Positions 1 through 7,798 of a stretch of 64,000 nt of DNA are shown here, piece after piece. The stretch's first letter is position 1. The number at the start of each line of letters is the position of its first letter. The translations under genes and the position numbers were made by a program. The notes beneath the pieces are model-generated. The model worked only from the letters and a program-made list of their open reading frames with translations, ran no database searches and had not been told where the DNA came from. The stretch spans positions 22,473-86,472 of IMG/VR virus record IMGVR_UViG_3300009184_003751; one strand, given 5' to 3'. This stretch comes from a virus.

Positions 1-60
1 GAACGCAATGTTGTCATTACGAACCCCCCAATGTGTATCAGTTATGATAGCAATTTTCAT
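1..60 (-). CDS. 47: gp47-like recombination endonuclease subunit (SbcD/Mre11 type), N-terminal fragment
   Basis: The minus strand opens with ATG at position 60 and runs off the left edge after 20 codons. The peptide begins MKIAIITDTHWGVRND. The D-x-H motif (DTH) is the first metal-binding motif of calcineurin-like phosphoesterases, and this is how gp47 proteins of cyanophage-type T4 relatives begin. In T4, gp47 (339 aa) pairs with gp46 to resect DNA ends for recombination-dependent replication. The start overlaps the stop of the upstream small gene as ATGA, so it belongs to the gp55 transcription unit. Seen: 20 residues and the motif. Inferred: that the rest of the gene lies outside the window. 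Any calcineurin-like phosphoesterase would start similarly, but the order gp55-orf-gp47 supports the call. Confidence 0.75.
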   Translation of the reverse strand, partial: MKIAIITDTHWGVRNDNIAF

Positions 61-248
61 CGAAAATTGTTTTTCTTTCTAGTGGAAGGAAATACGACTG
101 GCTTGGTCTTTAGAGCTTGATCTACGTAATCTCTAATCGTTTCCAAACGAAGCTGATAGCTCATACGCTCATTTTCCCTAAGATTAGGTTGTCGGTATTT
201 TTCAACCAAATCAATTATATTGACTGGTAATAGATGTTCATTCTTCAT
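57..248 (-). CDS. small hypothetical protein between gp55 and gp47
   Basis: This encodes 63 aa from the ATG at 248, chosen because GGAGAG lies six bases upstream; an upstream ATG at 278 has no such site. The protein is charged, with a predicted helix around LVEKYRQPNLRENERMSYQL and a basic tail (RKKNNFR). It overlaps the end of gp55 by 11 bases and the start of gp47 by four, so it is translationally coupled in the gp55-gp47 unit. I do not recognise a family. Its place in a recombination and late-transcription operon is the only clue to its role. Confidence 0.6.
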   Translation of the reverse strand: MKNEHLLPVNIIDLVEKYRQPNLRENERMSYQLRLETIRDYVDQALKTKPVVFPSTRKKNNFR

Positions 249-786
249 TGTTACTCTCCGAGAATTTTTCAACTCCACTTAGTTTACTACTTTTTTTAGG
301 TTTAGTCAACTTATTTTCATAGCTGCGAACAACTTCCGAAGAATACTCGTTAGCCTTAAGATGCATATTTTCCGAATCGCTCCAAAGTTCATTCATAAGA
401 AAGCTGTTTTCGAAATTCTTATGCTTGATATATGTTTGTTTCTTTTCTTTTTGAATACGTCTAATAAAAGCGTTCCAAGCGATCTGAGTAAAGTAAGCAA
501 AAGGATTATTGGTTTTATCAGGATCAAAGTTATCTACGGCTGCAATACAGTCGATAATACCGTCAGATATCATATCCTGCTTATATGTATAGCCAGAGAA
601 ATTAGGCTTCTTTGCCAAATTATTACAAATCAAAAGAATAGATTGCCCGATGTAATTCGAAACTTGTGGCTTCGGTCTATCGTTTTTCAACGCTTCATTT
701 AATTTCGTTTTATACTCGATCATTGAAGTATAAAGCGTTTTATTGTTGATATAATTTTTTGGCTTGCGTGGCTTTGATTCTGACAT
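238..786 (-). CDS. 55: late-transcription sigma factor gp55
   Basis: This 182 aa protein (T4 gp55 is 185 aa) resembles the minimal sigma-like subunit that directs host RNA polymerase to TATAAATA late promoters. Shared features include the NYxNNK start (residues 11-16), NFSGYTYKQDMISDGI and the NPFAYFTQ block followed by a basic helix (RRIQKEKKQ). These correspond to a reduced sigma region 2. The T4 C-terminal sliding-clamp motif (SLDFLYE) is not clearly present: the tail reads SGVEKFSESNNEE. A sigma70-like promoter lies just upstream and AAAGGG precedes the ATG. The many TATAAATA elements in this window are its expected targets. Confidence 0.95.
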   Translation of the reverse strand: MSESKPRKPKNYINNKTLYTSMIEYKTKLNEALKNDRPKPQVSNYIGQSILLICNNLAKKPNFSGYTYKQDMISDGIIDCIAAVDNFDPDKTNNPFAYFTQIAWNAFIRRIQKEKKQTYIKHKNFENSFLMNELWSDSENMHLKANEYSSEVVRSYENKLTKPKKSSKLSGVEKFSESNNEE

Positions 787-814
787 TTTTTCCCTTTACT
801 TTTTTCTAGAGCAC

Positions 815-842
815 ATTATAATCACGTTGTGGTTTTGATCAA
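815..842 (-). promoter_or_regulatory. sigma70-like promoter for gp55
   Basis: On the minus strand TTGATC (837-842) is followed by a 16-base spacer and TATAAT (815-820). The predicted start near 808 gives a leader of about 20 bases that carries AAAGGG before the gp55 ATG. It would let gp55 be made before late transcription begins. Sequence match only. Confidence 0.55.
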
Positions 843-2290
843 ACATTTAAAGAGACTTTATAGAGCTTGTATGGAAACTTCTCTTCATTGTACATCTTAA
901 TACGCTCCATGAAGTGGAGCAATGTAAAGTTCTTCTTTTGTTTCCAACTCATGTCATCTGCAATGTCATATAACGTAGCGCTATCCTTAGTGTCTGATTT
1001 ACGTAGTCCGCGACCAATTGACTGTAAATTTCTAACTTTGGACTTTGAAGGACTTGAAAATATAACGTTATGCAAATTACGAATGTTAACACCTGTGGAG
1101 AAAGTTCCGAAAGAAGCAACGATAATTGCGTTCGATTCTGTTTCAACAATTTTACGAATTGCTTCACGTTCTTCTCCGTCGACTGAACCAGCAACATAAT
1201 AAACATTACGATCTCCAGCTTCTTGTTTCAATTTATCATAAAGCACCTTTCCATGTTTATCGACAAACTGGAAAAGGAGCAAAGTATTACCTTCTAGGGA
1301 TAATGTTAAATTTCTTATGAATTTATTTCTTTCTTCAAGCCGAACGATATAATCCATTTCAGCTTGGTAATCAGCAGCACGTGCAATCATTTTACGAACT
1401 TCGTCGGGATATGAAAGAACGATGCATTTAATTTTAAATGAAGCTAGATGTTTTTGCTCGATTAGCTCGGCAGTTGTAGTTACTTTTCTAACTGGTCCAA
1501 AAAGTCCTTCAAGTACCAGTTTGTGAGTTTGGGTGCCATCCAAGGTTCCAGTAAACCCAAAACGATACTTACAATTATCCAGCTTAGTAAGAATAGAAGT
1601 TAGTGACTTAGCTTTGAAAAGATGCGCTTCATCGCCTATGACCAAGTCAAATTGGTCGAAATACGTTTTATCCAATTTATAAATCGACTGCCATGTGCTG
1701 ATTGTAACTTGCTTATCTGATTGTTTATCTTGACCTGCAAAGATACGGTGTACTCCATTATCAACATTAAAACCGTAATCACCAAAGTCAGAGGCAAGTT
1801 GACTAACCAGAGAAGTAGTTGGCACAATAATAAGAGTACGGGCATTATAGTATCTCGTAATTAGATAGATGATAAACGATTTACCAGAAGCTGTTGGGGA
1901 TAGTAATAATGCTCTACGCTCTCTAACTGCATGAACAAAAGCCTCAAGCTGGTAATCTCGAGGTTGCATAGTTGGCTTTAATTTTAAAACGAATTCTTTT
2001 GCTTCTTTTACTGAAAACTCAGTTGCTGAAAAATCCGTAATATATTCTACTTCATAGTTTCTAGATTTACAAAACTCTTCGACATATCTATTTAACCCGC
2101 TATAGAGAGTGCAGGTCATAGCGTTGAATAGACGAATCTTACCGTCCCAAAACTTGTTACGGTAAGCTGGCATAAACTTAGCGCCTGGAACATCAAACGT
2201 GAAGTAATCGTTTAGTTCGTAAGCAACGCTTGGTTCGCAATGTATTTTGTTATAAACTTCGTCAAGTTTTTCAATTTGAATTTTATCCAT
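839..2290 (-). CDS. uvsW: UvsW-type DNA/RNA helicase
   Basis: This 483 aa superfamily 2 helicase matches T4 UvsW, which unwinds R-loops and branched DNA and helps switch from origin to recombination-dependent replication. Motif I is SPTASGKS (131-138), motif II is DEAH (220-223), motif III is TGT (248-250), and motif VI is QSIGRGLRKS near residue 430. The first 100 residues correspond to the small N-terminal substrate-binding domain. The start codon overlaps the uvsY stop (TAATG), so the two are coupled. UvsY and UvsW are neighbours in T4 as well. No key motif is missing. Confidence 0.95.
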   Translation of the reverse strand: MDKIQIEKLDEVYNKIHCEPSVAYELNDYFTFDVPGAKFMPAYRNKFWDGKIRLFNAMTCTLYSGLNRYVEEFCKSRNYEVEYITDFSATEFSVKEAKEFVLKLKPTMQPRDYQLEAFVHAVRERRALLLSPTASGKSFIIYLITRYYNARTLIIVPTTSLVSQLASDFGDYGFNVDNGVHRIFAGQDKQSDKQVTISTWQSIYKLDKTYFDQFDLVIGDEAHLFKAKSLTSILTKLDNCKYRFGFTGTLDGTQTHKLVLEGLFGPVRKVTTTAELIEQKHLASFKIKCIVLSYPDEVRKMIARAADYQAEMDYIVRLEERNKFIRNLTLSLEGNTLLLFQFVDKHGKVLYDKLKQEAGDRNVYYVAGSVDGEEREAIRKIVETESNAIIVASFGTFSTGVNIRNLHNVIFSSPSKSKVRNLQSIGRGLRKSDTKDSATLYDIADDMSWKQKKNFTLLHFMERIKMYNEEKFPYKLYKVSLNV

Positions 2291-2724
2291 TATGCCCCAT
2301 TAGTAAATCTAAACCAATCGATAGCAGCTTTAATGTTATAACCTCTGTTATTTAAAGACTTAATGATTGATTCTAAAAATTCAACTTTCTCTTGAGCCAA
2401 ACCAATTTTAAGAGAAAGCTTTATGATGTCTTTATCAGCTTCCATATACAATGGCATATCAGCTTTAAGAATAAGACCTTTAGCTGGAAGCTCCCATCCT
2501 CTTTCGCGACTTTCTTCGTTCGGACCTTGTGTATAGAACTCGTGCTTATCGAGCTTTAGTTGCTTCATTTCAGCTTCTAAAGAACGAAGAGCAAGACGCT
2601 CTACTACGAACATCTGATAGTATTTGCTATGAAGTTTTGCTATCTTAATCGCTTCGTCGCCGAGCTCGGTACGATCGATATCACAGTCTTCTTTCCACAA
2701 ATCGAAAATATCTTCAATCTTCAT
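2290..2724 (-). CDS. uvsY: UvsY recombination mediator
   Basis: This 144 aa protein (T4 UvsY is 137 aa) resembles the mediator that loads UvsX recombinase on gp32-coated single-stranded DNA. It shares the N-terminal IEDIFDLWKEDCDID-type helix, a central basic region, and the C-terminal LESIIKSLNNRGYNIK block, which parallels T4 ALDAIKSRGFAIK. The family forms hexamers. It sits directly upstream of uvsW and one base is shared by stop and start. A sigma70-like promoter lies about 20 bases before its start codon. Confidence 0.9.
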   Translation of the reverse strand: MKIEDIFDLWKEDCDIDRTELGDEAIKIAKLHSKYYQMFVVERLALRSLEAEMKQLKLDKHEFYTQGPNEESRERGWELPAKGLILKADMPLYMEADKDIIKLSLKIGLAQEKVEFLESIIKSLNNRGYNIKAAIDWFRFTNGA

Positions 2725-2751
2725 AATAGTTCTCTCACATGTTAATAATAT

Positions 2752-2780
2752 ATAATACTATAGATTTTGAAAGAAGTAAA
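2752..2780 (-). promoter_or_regulatory. putative sigma70-like promoter for uvsY-uvsW
   Basis: On the minus strand TTTACT (2775-2780) is followed by 17 bases and TATTAT (2752-2757), in the 57-base gap between gp3 and uvsY. T4 uvsY is transcribed from a middle promoter; no clear MotA box is seen here. Sequence match only. Confidence 0.45.
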
Positions 2781-2781
2781 G

Positions 2782-3303
2782 TTAAATCTTTGTTATATCA
2801 TAATAAACGTAGCGGAAAGTTGCTGAAGCGGTTACGTAATTAACGTCCGAATCTGTTGTATTGAAACTCAATCCAGATAAACTTACAGGAAAAGCGTCTG
2901 TATACGTAATATCGTAATTAGGAGTTTTTGTGCTTGCTAAAACAAGTAGCGAAATATCAGAAACGATACCGTCGCCTGTCCATGTAGGAATATCTTGAAT
3001 ATTTTTATATTGTTCAAAATCTTGTGGTTTACCGAGAGATTTTAACCAATTATGAATTTCAAGATAGTTTTCTAAATTTTCATCTACCTTAAATTCTATA
3101 TTGAGAATACCGTAATTAATATGTTCACCAGAATATGGAATCGTAACAAACGGGTTTGTCGATTCGGGAGCTCTAATGCTTATCTCTGGTATATTAACTT
3201 TCTGAATAAAAAAGTTAACATGCGGTGCTTTCTTAATCTGAAAACGAAAGTTCAGAGGCGAAAGAAAGTTTTTATTTTCAGGTGTAGAATCTAAAGCAGT
3301 CAT
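2782..3303 (-). CDS. 3: gp3 tail completion and sheath stabiliser protein
   Basis: This gene encodes 173 aa (T4 gp3 is 176 aa). gp3 caps the head-proximal end of the tail tube and fixes tail length. LNIEFKVDENLENYLEIHNW parallels T4 LIVRFIVDEELKSWIGMYEW, and the C-terminal FNTTDSDVNYVTASATFRYV parallels its FSYTEDSDPALVCTATIPY. The position between gp23 and uvsY is the one found in cyanophages. The start at 3303 is preferred to 3315 because GGAGG lies six bases before it. A TATAAATA element about 20 bases upstream would give it its own late transcript directly after the gp23 terminator. Confidence 0.85.
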   Translation of the reverse strand: MTALDSTPENKNFLSPLNFRFQIKKAPHVNFFIQKVNIPEISIRAPESTNPFVTIPYSGEHINYGILNIEFKVDENLENYLEIHNWLKSLGKPQDFEQYKNIQDIPTWTGDGIVSDISLLVLASTKTPNYDITYTDAFPVSLSGLSFNTTDSDVNYVTASATFRYVYYDITKI

Positions 3304-3321
3304 GAAATCCTCCATTGCTAC

Positions 3322-3329
3322 TATTTATA
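3322..3329 (-). promoter_or_regulatory. late promoter TATAAATA before gp3
   Basis: An exact T4 late -10 element on the minus strand, 19 bases before the gp3 start codon. It abuts the U-tract of the gp23 terminator, so termination of one unit and initiation of the next occupy adjacent bases. Confidence 0.75.
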
Positions 3330-3330
3330 T

Positions 3331-3358
3331 AAAAAAAAGAGGGAGTCGAAGCCCCCTC
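3331..3358 (-). terminator. rho-independent terminator after gp23
   Basis: On the minus strand a seven-pair GC-rich stem (GAGGGGG with CTCCCTC, one G-U pair) closes over a loop containing TTCG and is followed by eight T residues. It lies about 55 bases after the gp23 stop and fits a strongly expressed capsid gene. Confidence 0.85.
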
Positions 3359-3387
3359 AATTTGCGGTTTGAACCCGTCTTTTTCTT

Positions 3388-3404
3388 CCCTCCCACGTGG
3401 AGGG
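3388..3404. other. second hairpin directly after the gp23 stop
   Basis: CCCTCC and GGAGGG pair over a five-base loop, eight bases after the gp23 stop codon. There is no T-run after it on the minus strand. It may be a 3' stabilising hairpin or an upstream half of a double terminator. Confidence 0.5.
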
Positions 3405-3412
3405 TTGTAATC

Positions 3413-4816
3413 TTACATGAGGTTGTTAACGATCACGCGACGATAGTACTTGTTGGTGCTGACGATGTTTGCACGTCCAGAACCCTTAGTAGTACCTTCG
3501 GCGAATGGGTTTGCAACCATGCCGTAACGAGTCTTAAAGCCGATCTTTGGCTGGAAGGTAGCCTGATCAACTGCACGAACCATCTGAAGTGGAACGTATG
3601 GGCAATAGAAGAGACCAGCGTCGAATGCTGACGAACCCTTATAGCCTACAGTTAAGTAGTTACCGCCGAGAGCGTATGGATCGATATAAACCTTGAGGCG
3701 ACCATTGAGAACACCAGCGAAAGTGTTACCAGTATCGTCAACCTGAAGGTTGTTTGAGTTAAGAGCAGGAGCGTAGTCAAGAACACCAGCCATCTGAAGT
3801 GCGGAAGCAACGTCCGAAGAACAGATAACGATGTTACCCTTACCACGACGAGTCTGCTTGGCAATCTGGTTAGCTTCGCGTTCTAACTGGAACATAAGAC
3901 CCTTGAACTTTTCAACTGACCAACGACCGTTTGAGTCAGTGTCAAGGTCGAATACACCAGCAGTAGTTGTATTGTCCTGAGCACCAGCTTCAGCAGTGAT
4001 GTTGATAGTACGAACAACTTCACGGTTGATTTCTGCAAGGATTTCAGCTGAAAGAATGTTAGCAAGTTCTGTCTCAGCGTCAAGACCGTGAATAGCCTTA
4101 AGATCCTGAGCGAGTTCCATAGTGTACTCAGCCTTGAGTGCACGAGTGTTAGCAGTTACAGTAACCTTCTCGATTGTGAAAGCCATCTGTGGGAATGCAT
4201 TAGCGGAGTCACCACCAAGACCTTCAGCCGAAGTAGTCGACATAGCCTTACCAGTGTTATAGTAACCGTATGCAGTGTTGCTTGCTGCTAATGGCGAAGT
4301 GTTCGAAGCACCTGGGATAGTACCAGTGAATGCATTAACAGTAGTGTTACCAACACCGAATGCAGCGTTAGCTGTAGTGTTGTTACCAGTTACTGTCGAG
4401 AATGCAGTGTTAACTTCGTTGTAAAATGTTTCGTCACCAGTCTGGTTAGCATAGCGCGAACGCATTGCGAAAATGAGACCAGTTGGGCCAGTCATTGGCT
4501 GAACGCCGCAGATGTCATAAGCAATGAGGTTAGGCATTGCACGACGTACGAGCGAGATCAATACTGGATCGAACGTGTCGATACCACCAGCGCCAGCAGT
4601 TGAACTTGATGAACCCATGAAGTTAACTGGAGTGCTTGATGTAGTTTCTGTAAGAGTCTGATACTGACCGTGAGCAGCAGATTCTGAGAGAGCCTTTTCA
4701 GTGTTCTCAAGCATAACTGCAGTTACGGAACGGCGGTGCTGATCCTTGATAACGCCAAGAGCGTCATGGTCGAGAACAGGTGCCCACTTGTTTTGAATTT
4801 CCTCAGCTAGATACAT
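3413..4816 (-). CDS. 23: major capsid protein gp23
   Basis: This 467 aa HK97-fold capsid protein (T4 gp23 is 521 aa) builds the hexamers of the icosahedral head. Diagnostic blocks are the N-terminal LAEEIQNKWAPVLDHDA, ISLVRRAMPNLIAYDICGVQ (T4: MVRRAIPNLIAFDICGVQ) and MTGPTGLIFAMRSRY. The N-terminal propeptide carries two sites of the gp21 type (hydrophobic-x-Glu): after E45 (ALSE) and after E57 (TLTE). A late promoter lies 37 bases upstream and a strong terminator follows, so it can be made as a monocistronic late mRNA. No separate gp24 vertex gene is seen nearby, as in marine relatives. Confidence 0.97.
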   Translation of the reverse strand: MYLAEEIQNKWAPVLDHDALGVIKDQHRRSVTAVMLENTEKALSESAAHGQYQTLTETTSSTPVNFMGSSSSTAGAGGIDTFDPVLISLVRRAMPNLIAYDICGVQPMTGPTGLIFAMRSRYANQTGDETFYNEVNTAFSTVTGNNTTANAAFGVGNTTVNAFTGTIPGASNTSPLAASNTAYGYYNTGKAMSTTSAEGLGGDSANAFPQMAFTIEKVTVTANTRALKAEYTMELAQDLKAIHGLDAETELANILSAEILAEINREVVRTINITAEAGAQDNTTTAGVFDLDTDSNGRWSVEKFKGLMFQLEREANQIAKQTRRGKGNIVICSSDVASALQMAGVLDYAPALNSNNLQVDDTGNTFAGVLNGRLKVYIDPYALGGNYLTVGYKGSSAFDAGLFYCPYVPLQMVRAVDQATFQPKIGFKTRYGMVANPFAEGTTKGSGRANIVSTNKYYRRVIVNNLM

Positions 4817-4852
4817 TTGTAGTCCTTTCGGTTTTGTATTAAGGTTTCAATT

Positions 4853-4860
4853 TATTTATA
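4853..4860 (-). promoter_or_regulatory. late promoter TATAAATA before gp23
   Basis: Exact TATAAATA on the minus strand in the gap between gp22 and gp23, 37 bases before the gp23 start; AAAGGA precedes the ATG. Confidence 0.8.
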
Positions 4861-4865
4861 AAAAA

Positions 4866-5945
4866 TTACTTTTTAACTGAACGAGCGATTGCCTGAACGT
4901 AACGGCTAACGCTTGGATCTACGTTAACAGTTGTGGTTCCGATGTCGCCCTCGAAGGTTTCTTCTTCAATGTTTGAAGAATATGAAGTAGTTTCACTACG
5001 GAAATAGTTTTCCTTAATGATCATTAACTTCTTTGCATAAGTGTCGAGATCACCGTCAAATTCAATTCCTTCGGCGAGAGCTGCGAACTTTTCCTGCTGT
5101 GTTAGTGCAAGGTCAGAAGAAAGTTCTTCAAAAATGTCTCTTGCGTTATCTTCTACAAGAGCACCCTTGAGCTGTGCGTTTTCAGAAATTGTTTCGTCGA
5201 GTTTTTCTTCTAGGGCAGTTACTTTGTCAGCAAGAGCTTCTAGAATGTCGATCTTTTCTTGTGGAACATTGATGTAATGTTCTGCGAATAGACCCTTAAG
5301 ACCATCGATAAATTCTTCCATAATTTCGTTACGGAGAGTTGATTCGATTGCTACTTCATTTTCTTTCATCCAGTTTTCAACAACATAGTCAAGGTATGTG
5401 TCGAGCTTTGATGTAAGTTCTTCGTTAAATACTTCGAGCTCTTCATTGAGCTTTGTTTCGTATTCTTCTTCGAGGCGAGCAGTTTCAGCGATTAAACGTG
5501 CTGAAATTGCAGCTTCAAATAATGTTGAAGCTTGAACTTTGAAATCTTCTGAAAGGTCTTGACCAGCAAACATAGCTTCAACGTCTTCCTTAACGTTGAT
5601 CTTTGGCATTGCGTCCTTAGTTTTTGGACCAGCGCCACCCTTCATGTCGATAGTGGCTGAATTCTTTGCAGAATTGTCACCAACACCGTAATCCTTACCA
5701 GGACCGAACTGAGCCATAGTTGCAGCGAACCAATGTGTAAGGTCGCCCTTTGACATTCCATTCATCTGACCGAGAACAGCTTGCATCATGCCGATTTTTG
5801 ACTTAGGGTCAGAAATTGCTTTAGCGGCTGGGTGAAGGGACGAAGCAGCAAGAGTTTCTTCCTCAAGACCGTCTTCTTCTTTTTCGATTTGGTCTGCAGA
5901 AAGTTCTGACATATCTTCTAAATCCTTTTTATATTCGTTAGCCAT
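4866..5945 (-). CDS. 22: gp22 prohead core scaffold protein
   Basis: This 359 aa, strongly acidic and helical protein sits between the protease gp21 and the capsid gene gp23, exactly as T4 gp22 does (269 aa). gp22 forms the inner scaffold of the prohead and is cut to small peptides by gp21. Coiled-coil segments lie around residues 145-190 (LEEEYETKLNEELEVF) and 225-265. Many hydrophobic-x-Glu sites suitable for gp21 are present. The N-terminal third contains a glycine-rich linker (GGAGPKTK). Its own TATAAATA lies 29 bases upstream. Identity rests on context and composition as well as the general sequence pattern. Confidence 0.88.
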   Translation of the reverse strand: MANEYKKDLEDMSELSADQIEKEEDGLEEETLAASSLHPAAKAISDPKSKIGMMQAVLGQMNGMSKGDLTHWFAATMAQFGPGKDYGVGDNSAKNSATIDMKGGAGPKTKDAMPKINVKEDVEAMFAGQDLSEDFKVQASTLFEAAISARLIAETARLEEEYETKLNEELEVFNEELTSKLDTYLDYVVENWMKENEVAIESTLRNEIMEEFIDGLKGLFAEHYINVPQEKIDILEALADKVTALEEKLDETISENAQLKGALVEDNARDIFEELSSDLALTQQEKFAALAEGIEFDGDLDTYAKKLMIIKENYFRSETTSYSSNIEEETFEGDIGTTTVNVDPSVSRYVQAIARSVKK

Positions 5946-5973
5946 TAAGAGTCTCCTTAAATAGAATTTAAAT

Positions 5974-5981
5974 TATTTATA
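5974..5981 (-). promoter_or_regulatory. late promoter TATAAATA before gp22
   Basis: Exact late element on the minus strand overlapping the gp21 stop codon, 29 bases before the gp22 ATG, which is preceded by AAGGAGA. Confidence 0.75.
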
Positions 5982-6651
5982 TAATTTTATTTTTTATTGC
6001 TAAAGAAGCAATATAATTTTCAAAGATAGCTAAACGCTGCTCTTCAATTTGGTTTATAGACATTTTATGGATTGTCTTTCTTGTTTCATGAAGCTGTTCT
6101 TCATGCCAAGTTCCCTTAACAGGGTCGTAAATCCACTCAACGCCTTCCATGATACCCTTAACAAAGGCATCTGGTGCAGAAGGGTCTGCAACAATATCTG
6201 CAGCTGTAGATAGCTTTAAGTCACCTTGAACTACCATAACACCATTAGATTCCTTTAAAGAACCCATAGCGCGAGAAGAAACGCCTAAATTAGCGCCAGA
6301 CTCAAGTAAACCACGAGCTATATTTCCCATTGGTGTTTCTGTAATCTTTGCCTTACCAATGAAATTTTTACCATCTTTTTTAAGTTCTGTAATGATATGT
6401 GAAACACGGTCTAAATTGATAGATGGTCCTGATGGATGACCAAGCTCGCCGTATGCACGGTTCTTTTCAACAGTTTCACGCATATAACGCTTAACTTCGT
6501 TTTCTAAAACGTCGATAGGATATACACGACCATTACGGTTTTTAATTTCAGCTTGTAGGAAAATGCCTTCAATGAAGTGCTGCTTTTTTCCGTTTTCTGT
6601 AGCTTCTGTAACGTACTGAACGTCTTCAACTAGTTCTGTAAAAAGTTTCAT
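5977..6651 (-). CDS. 21: gp21 prohead core protease
   Basis: This 224 aa serine protease (T4 gp21 is 212 aa) belongs to the herpesvirus-type prohead protease fold (S77 family). It digests the scaffold and trims gp23 after assembly. The catalytic histidine is in YGELGHPSG (H72) and the nucleophilic serine in NLGVSSRAMGS (S125 or S126). Downstream DIVADPSAPDAFV is the usual conserved block. The N-terminal FIEGIFLQAEIKNRNGRVYP block is also typical. It lies between a small structural gene and gp22 with no gap large enough for a separate unit. All key residues are present. Confidence 0.95.
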   Translation of the reverse strand: MKLFTELVEDVQYVTEATENGKKQHFIEGIFLQAEIKNRNGRVYPIDVLENEVKRYMRETVEKNRAYGELGHPSGPSINLDRVSHIITELKKDGKNFIGKAKITETPMGNIARGLLESGANLGVSSRAMGSLKESNGVMVVQGDLKLSTAADIVADPSAPDAFVKGIMEGVEWIYDPVKGTWHEEQLHETRKTIHKMSINQIEEQRLAIFENYIASLAIKNKII

Positions 6652-6656
6652 TTTCG

Positions 6657-6902
6657 TTAACCTCTGTAAGAAGCAGCTGTTGCTAATACAGCGACGTTAG
6701 CAGTAAGCGTATCGGTTGGATTCTTTTGAACGAAAATGTACTGATTTGCTGGAATAGTAAATGTTCCAGTTACAACTGCTGTATTAGTTGTAACAGTAAT
6801 CAAAGCTGCAGCAGTTGCTGCAATATAAACAACTGGTGAACCATAAATTGTATTCGCAGTTGTTAATGAAATTTGATTTGCGGTTGGCTTAATAAGTTGC
6901 AT
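6657..6902 (-). CDS. small conserved virion-type protein between gp68 position and gp21
   Basis: This encodes 81 aa, beta-rich, with many Thr, Ala and Val residues and the pattern FTIPANQYIFVQKNPTDTL in the C-terminal half. Small proteins of this type occur near the head genes of other T4-like marine phages, as far as I recall, but have no established role. The composition suggests a small beta-sandwich that could decorate or line the head; that is inference. It sits in the prohead operon, overlaps the upstream zinc-ribbon gene by one base, and ends five bases before gp21. Confidence 0.6.
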   Translation of the reverse strand: MQLIKPTANQISLTTANTIYGSPVVYIAATAAALITVTTNTAVVTGTFTIPANQYIFVQKNPTDTLTANVAVLATAASYRG

Positions 6903-7582
6903 TATACTCTCCCTGTATCGCCGACGTTGCCAGAAGGGAATCTCATAGGAGTATCGCCAGGAGCAGATTCTTTTTTCATTTTCTTTTTCTTGCCACTCTC
7001 AAGCATTGGCATAGCAAGATCTTCCTGAACCTTCTTTGACTTTTCAGGATGCATTGAATAATATGCACCTAAAGCCATTTTAATACGTTCTTTTTTTGAT
7101 TTGCCTTCGAATTTTGGATTATCAGAATGAACAAAATCAGAAATAACTTCGCCAGTTGATGTTTTCTTAGTTAAAACTTCTTGAAGTTTTTTCTTATCAG
7201 CAATCATTCCTCTTTTACCATTGCCAGCAGCAGGAACTGATTTACCACAACCACATGACTCGCCTTCATACATAGTACCACAGGATTCACATTTCATGCT
7301 TTTAGCTTCATAAACTTTTTTATCATCGCCAATCTTATAACCATGGCGCTTTTCTTTTTTAGAATTTAAAACGTAATGTTCTGGGTTACCATTATAAACG
7401 TTTTCGCCATTACCTACGCGATCAGCATGCTTTTCGATTTCATGCTTTTTAGCGAAATCCTGATTACCAGGCGCTGCATTAAAATCAGAAATATCCATAG
7501 GTTCTGTTTTGCTTTTTCTTACACCTGAAAATGCTCCTTCTTTAGGAGCCTTTGGTGCAACGTCTCTTAATGGTTTCGCCAT
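6902..7582 (-). CDS. zinc-ribbon protein in the gp68 prohead-core position
   Basis: This encodes 226 aa from the ATG at 7582. That start is chosen because GAGGAA lies just before it and the ORF would otherwise overlap gp67 out of keeping with the neighbours. The protein is very basic (long Lys-rich stretches) and contains C98-x2-C101 and C110-x-C112, a likely zinc ribbon. Its C-terminal half has DFVHSDNPKFEGKSKKERIK followed by MALGAYY, a block I associate with other phage head-region proteins. In T4 the gene here is gp68, a prohead core protein, but I see no clear sequence match to it. The fold could bind DNA or core proteins. Confidence 0.6.
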   Translation of the reverse strand: MAKPLRDVAPKAPKEGAFSGVRKSKTEPMDISDFNAAPGNQDFAKKHEIEKHADRVGNGENVYNGNPEHYVLNSKKEKRHGYKIGDDKKVYEAKSMKCESCGTMYEGESCGCGKSVPAAGNGKRGMIADKKKLQEVLTKKTSTGEVISDFVHSDNPKFEGKSKKERIKMALGAYYSMHPEKSKKVQEDLAMPMLESGKKKKMKKESAPGDTPMRFPSGNVGDTGRV

Positions 7583-7586
7583 ATTT

Positions 7587-7787
7587 TTATTCCTCTGAGT
7601 TATCTTCGTCGCTCGAGTCAGCATTATAACCATACATTTGCTGCGCTATTTGAATTTTCTTATCATTGATAGCAGTTGAAATTCTATCAACAATAAGGTC
7701 ATTAAAAGCGTTTTCAAAATCAAGTGGTTTCTGCTGGGCAGCGGCGACAACTAAATCTGACATATCGTATTTATAGGTATCGTTCAT
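7587..7787 (-). CDS. 67: gp67 prohead core protein
   Basis: This 66 aa protein (T4 gp67 is 80 aa) lies right after the portal gene, the T4 position of gp67. The segment YKYDMSDLVVAAAQQKPLDF followed by ENAFNDLIVDRI is typical of gp67-like core proteins, and the C-terminus is very acidic (SSDEDNSEE). In T4 gp67 is part of the scaffolding core and influences head shape. It starts 12 bases after the gp20 stop, and its end overlaps the ribosome-binding region of the next gene. Confidence 0.8.
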   Translation of the reverse strand: MNDTYKYDMSDLVVAAAQQKPLDFENAFNDLIVDRISTAINDKKIQIAQQMYGYNADSSDEDNSEE

Positions 7788-7798
7788 TTAATATCTCC

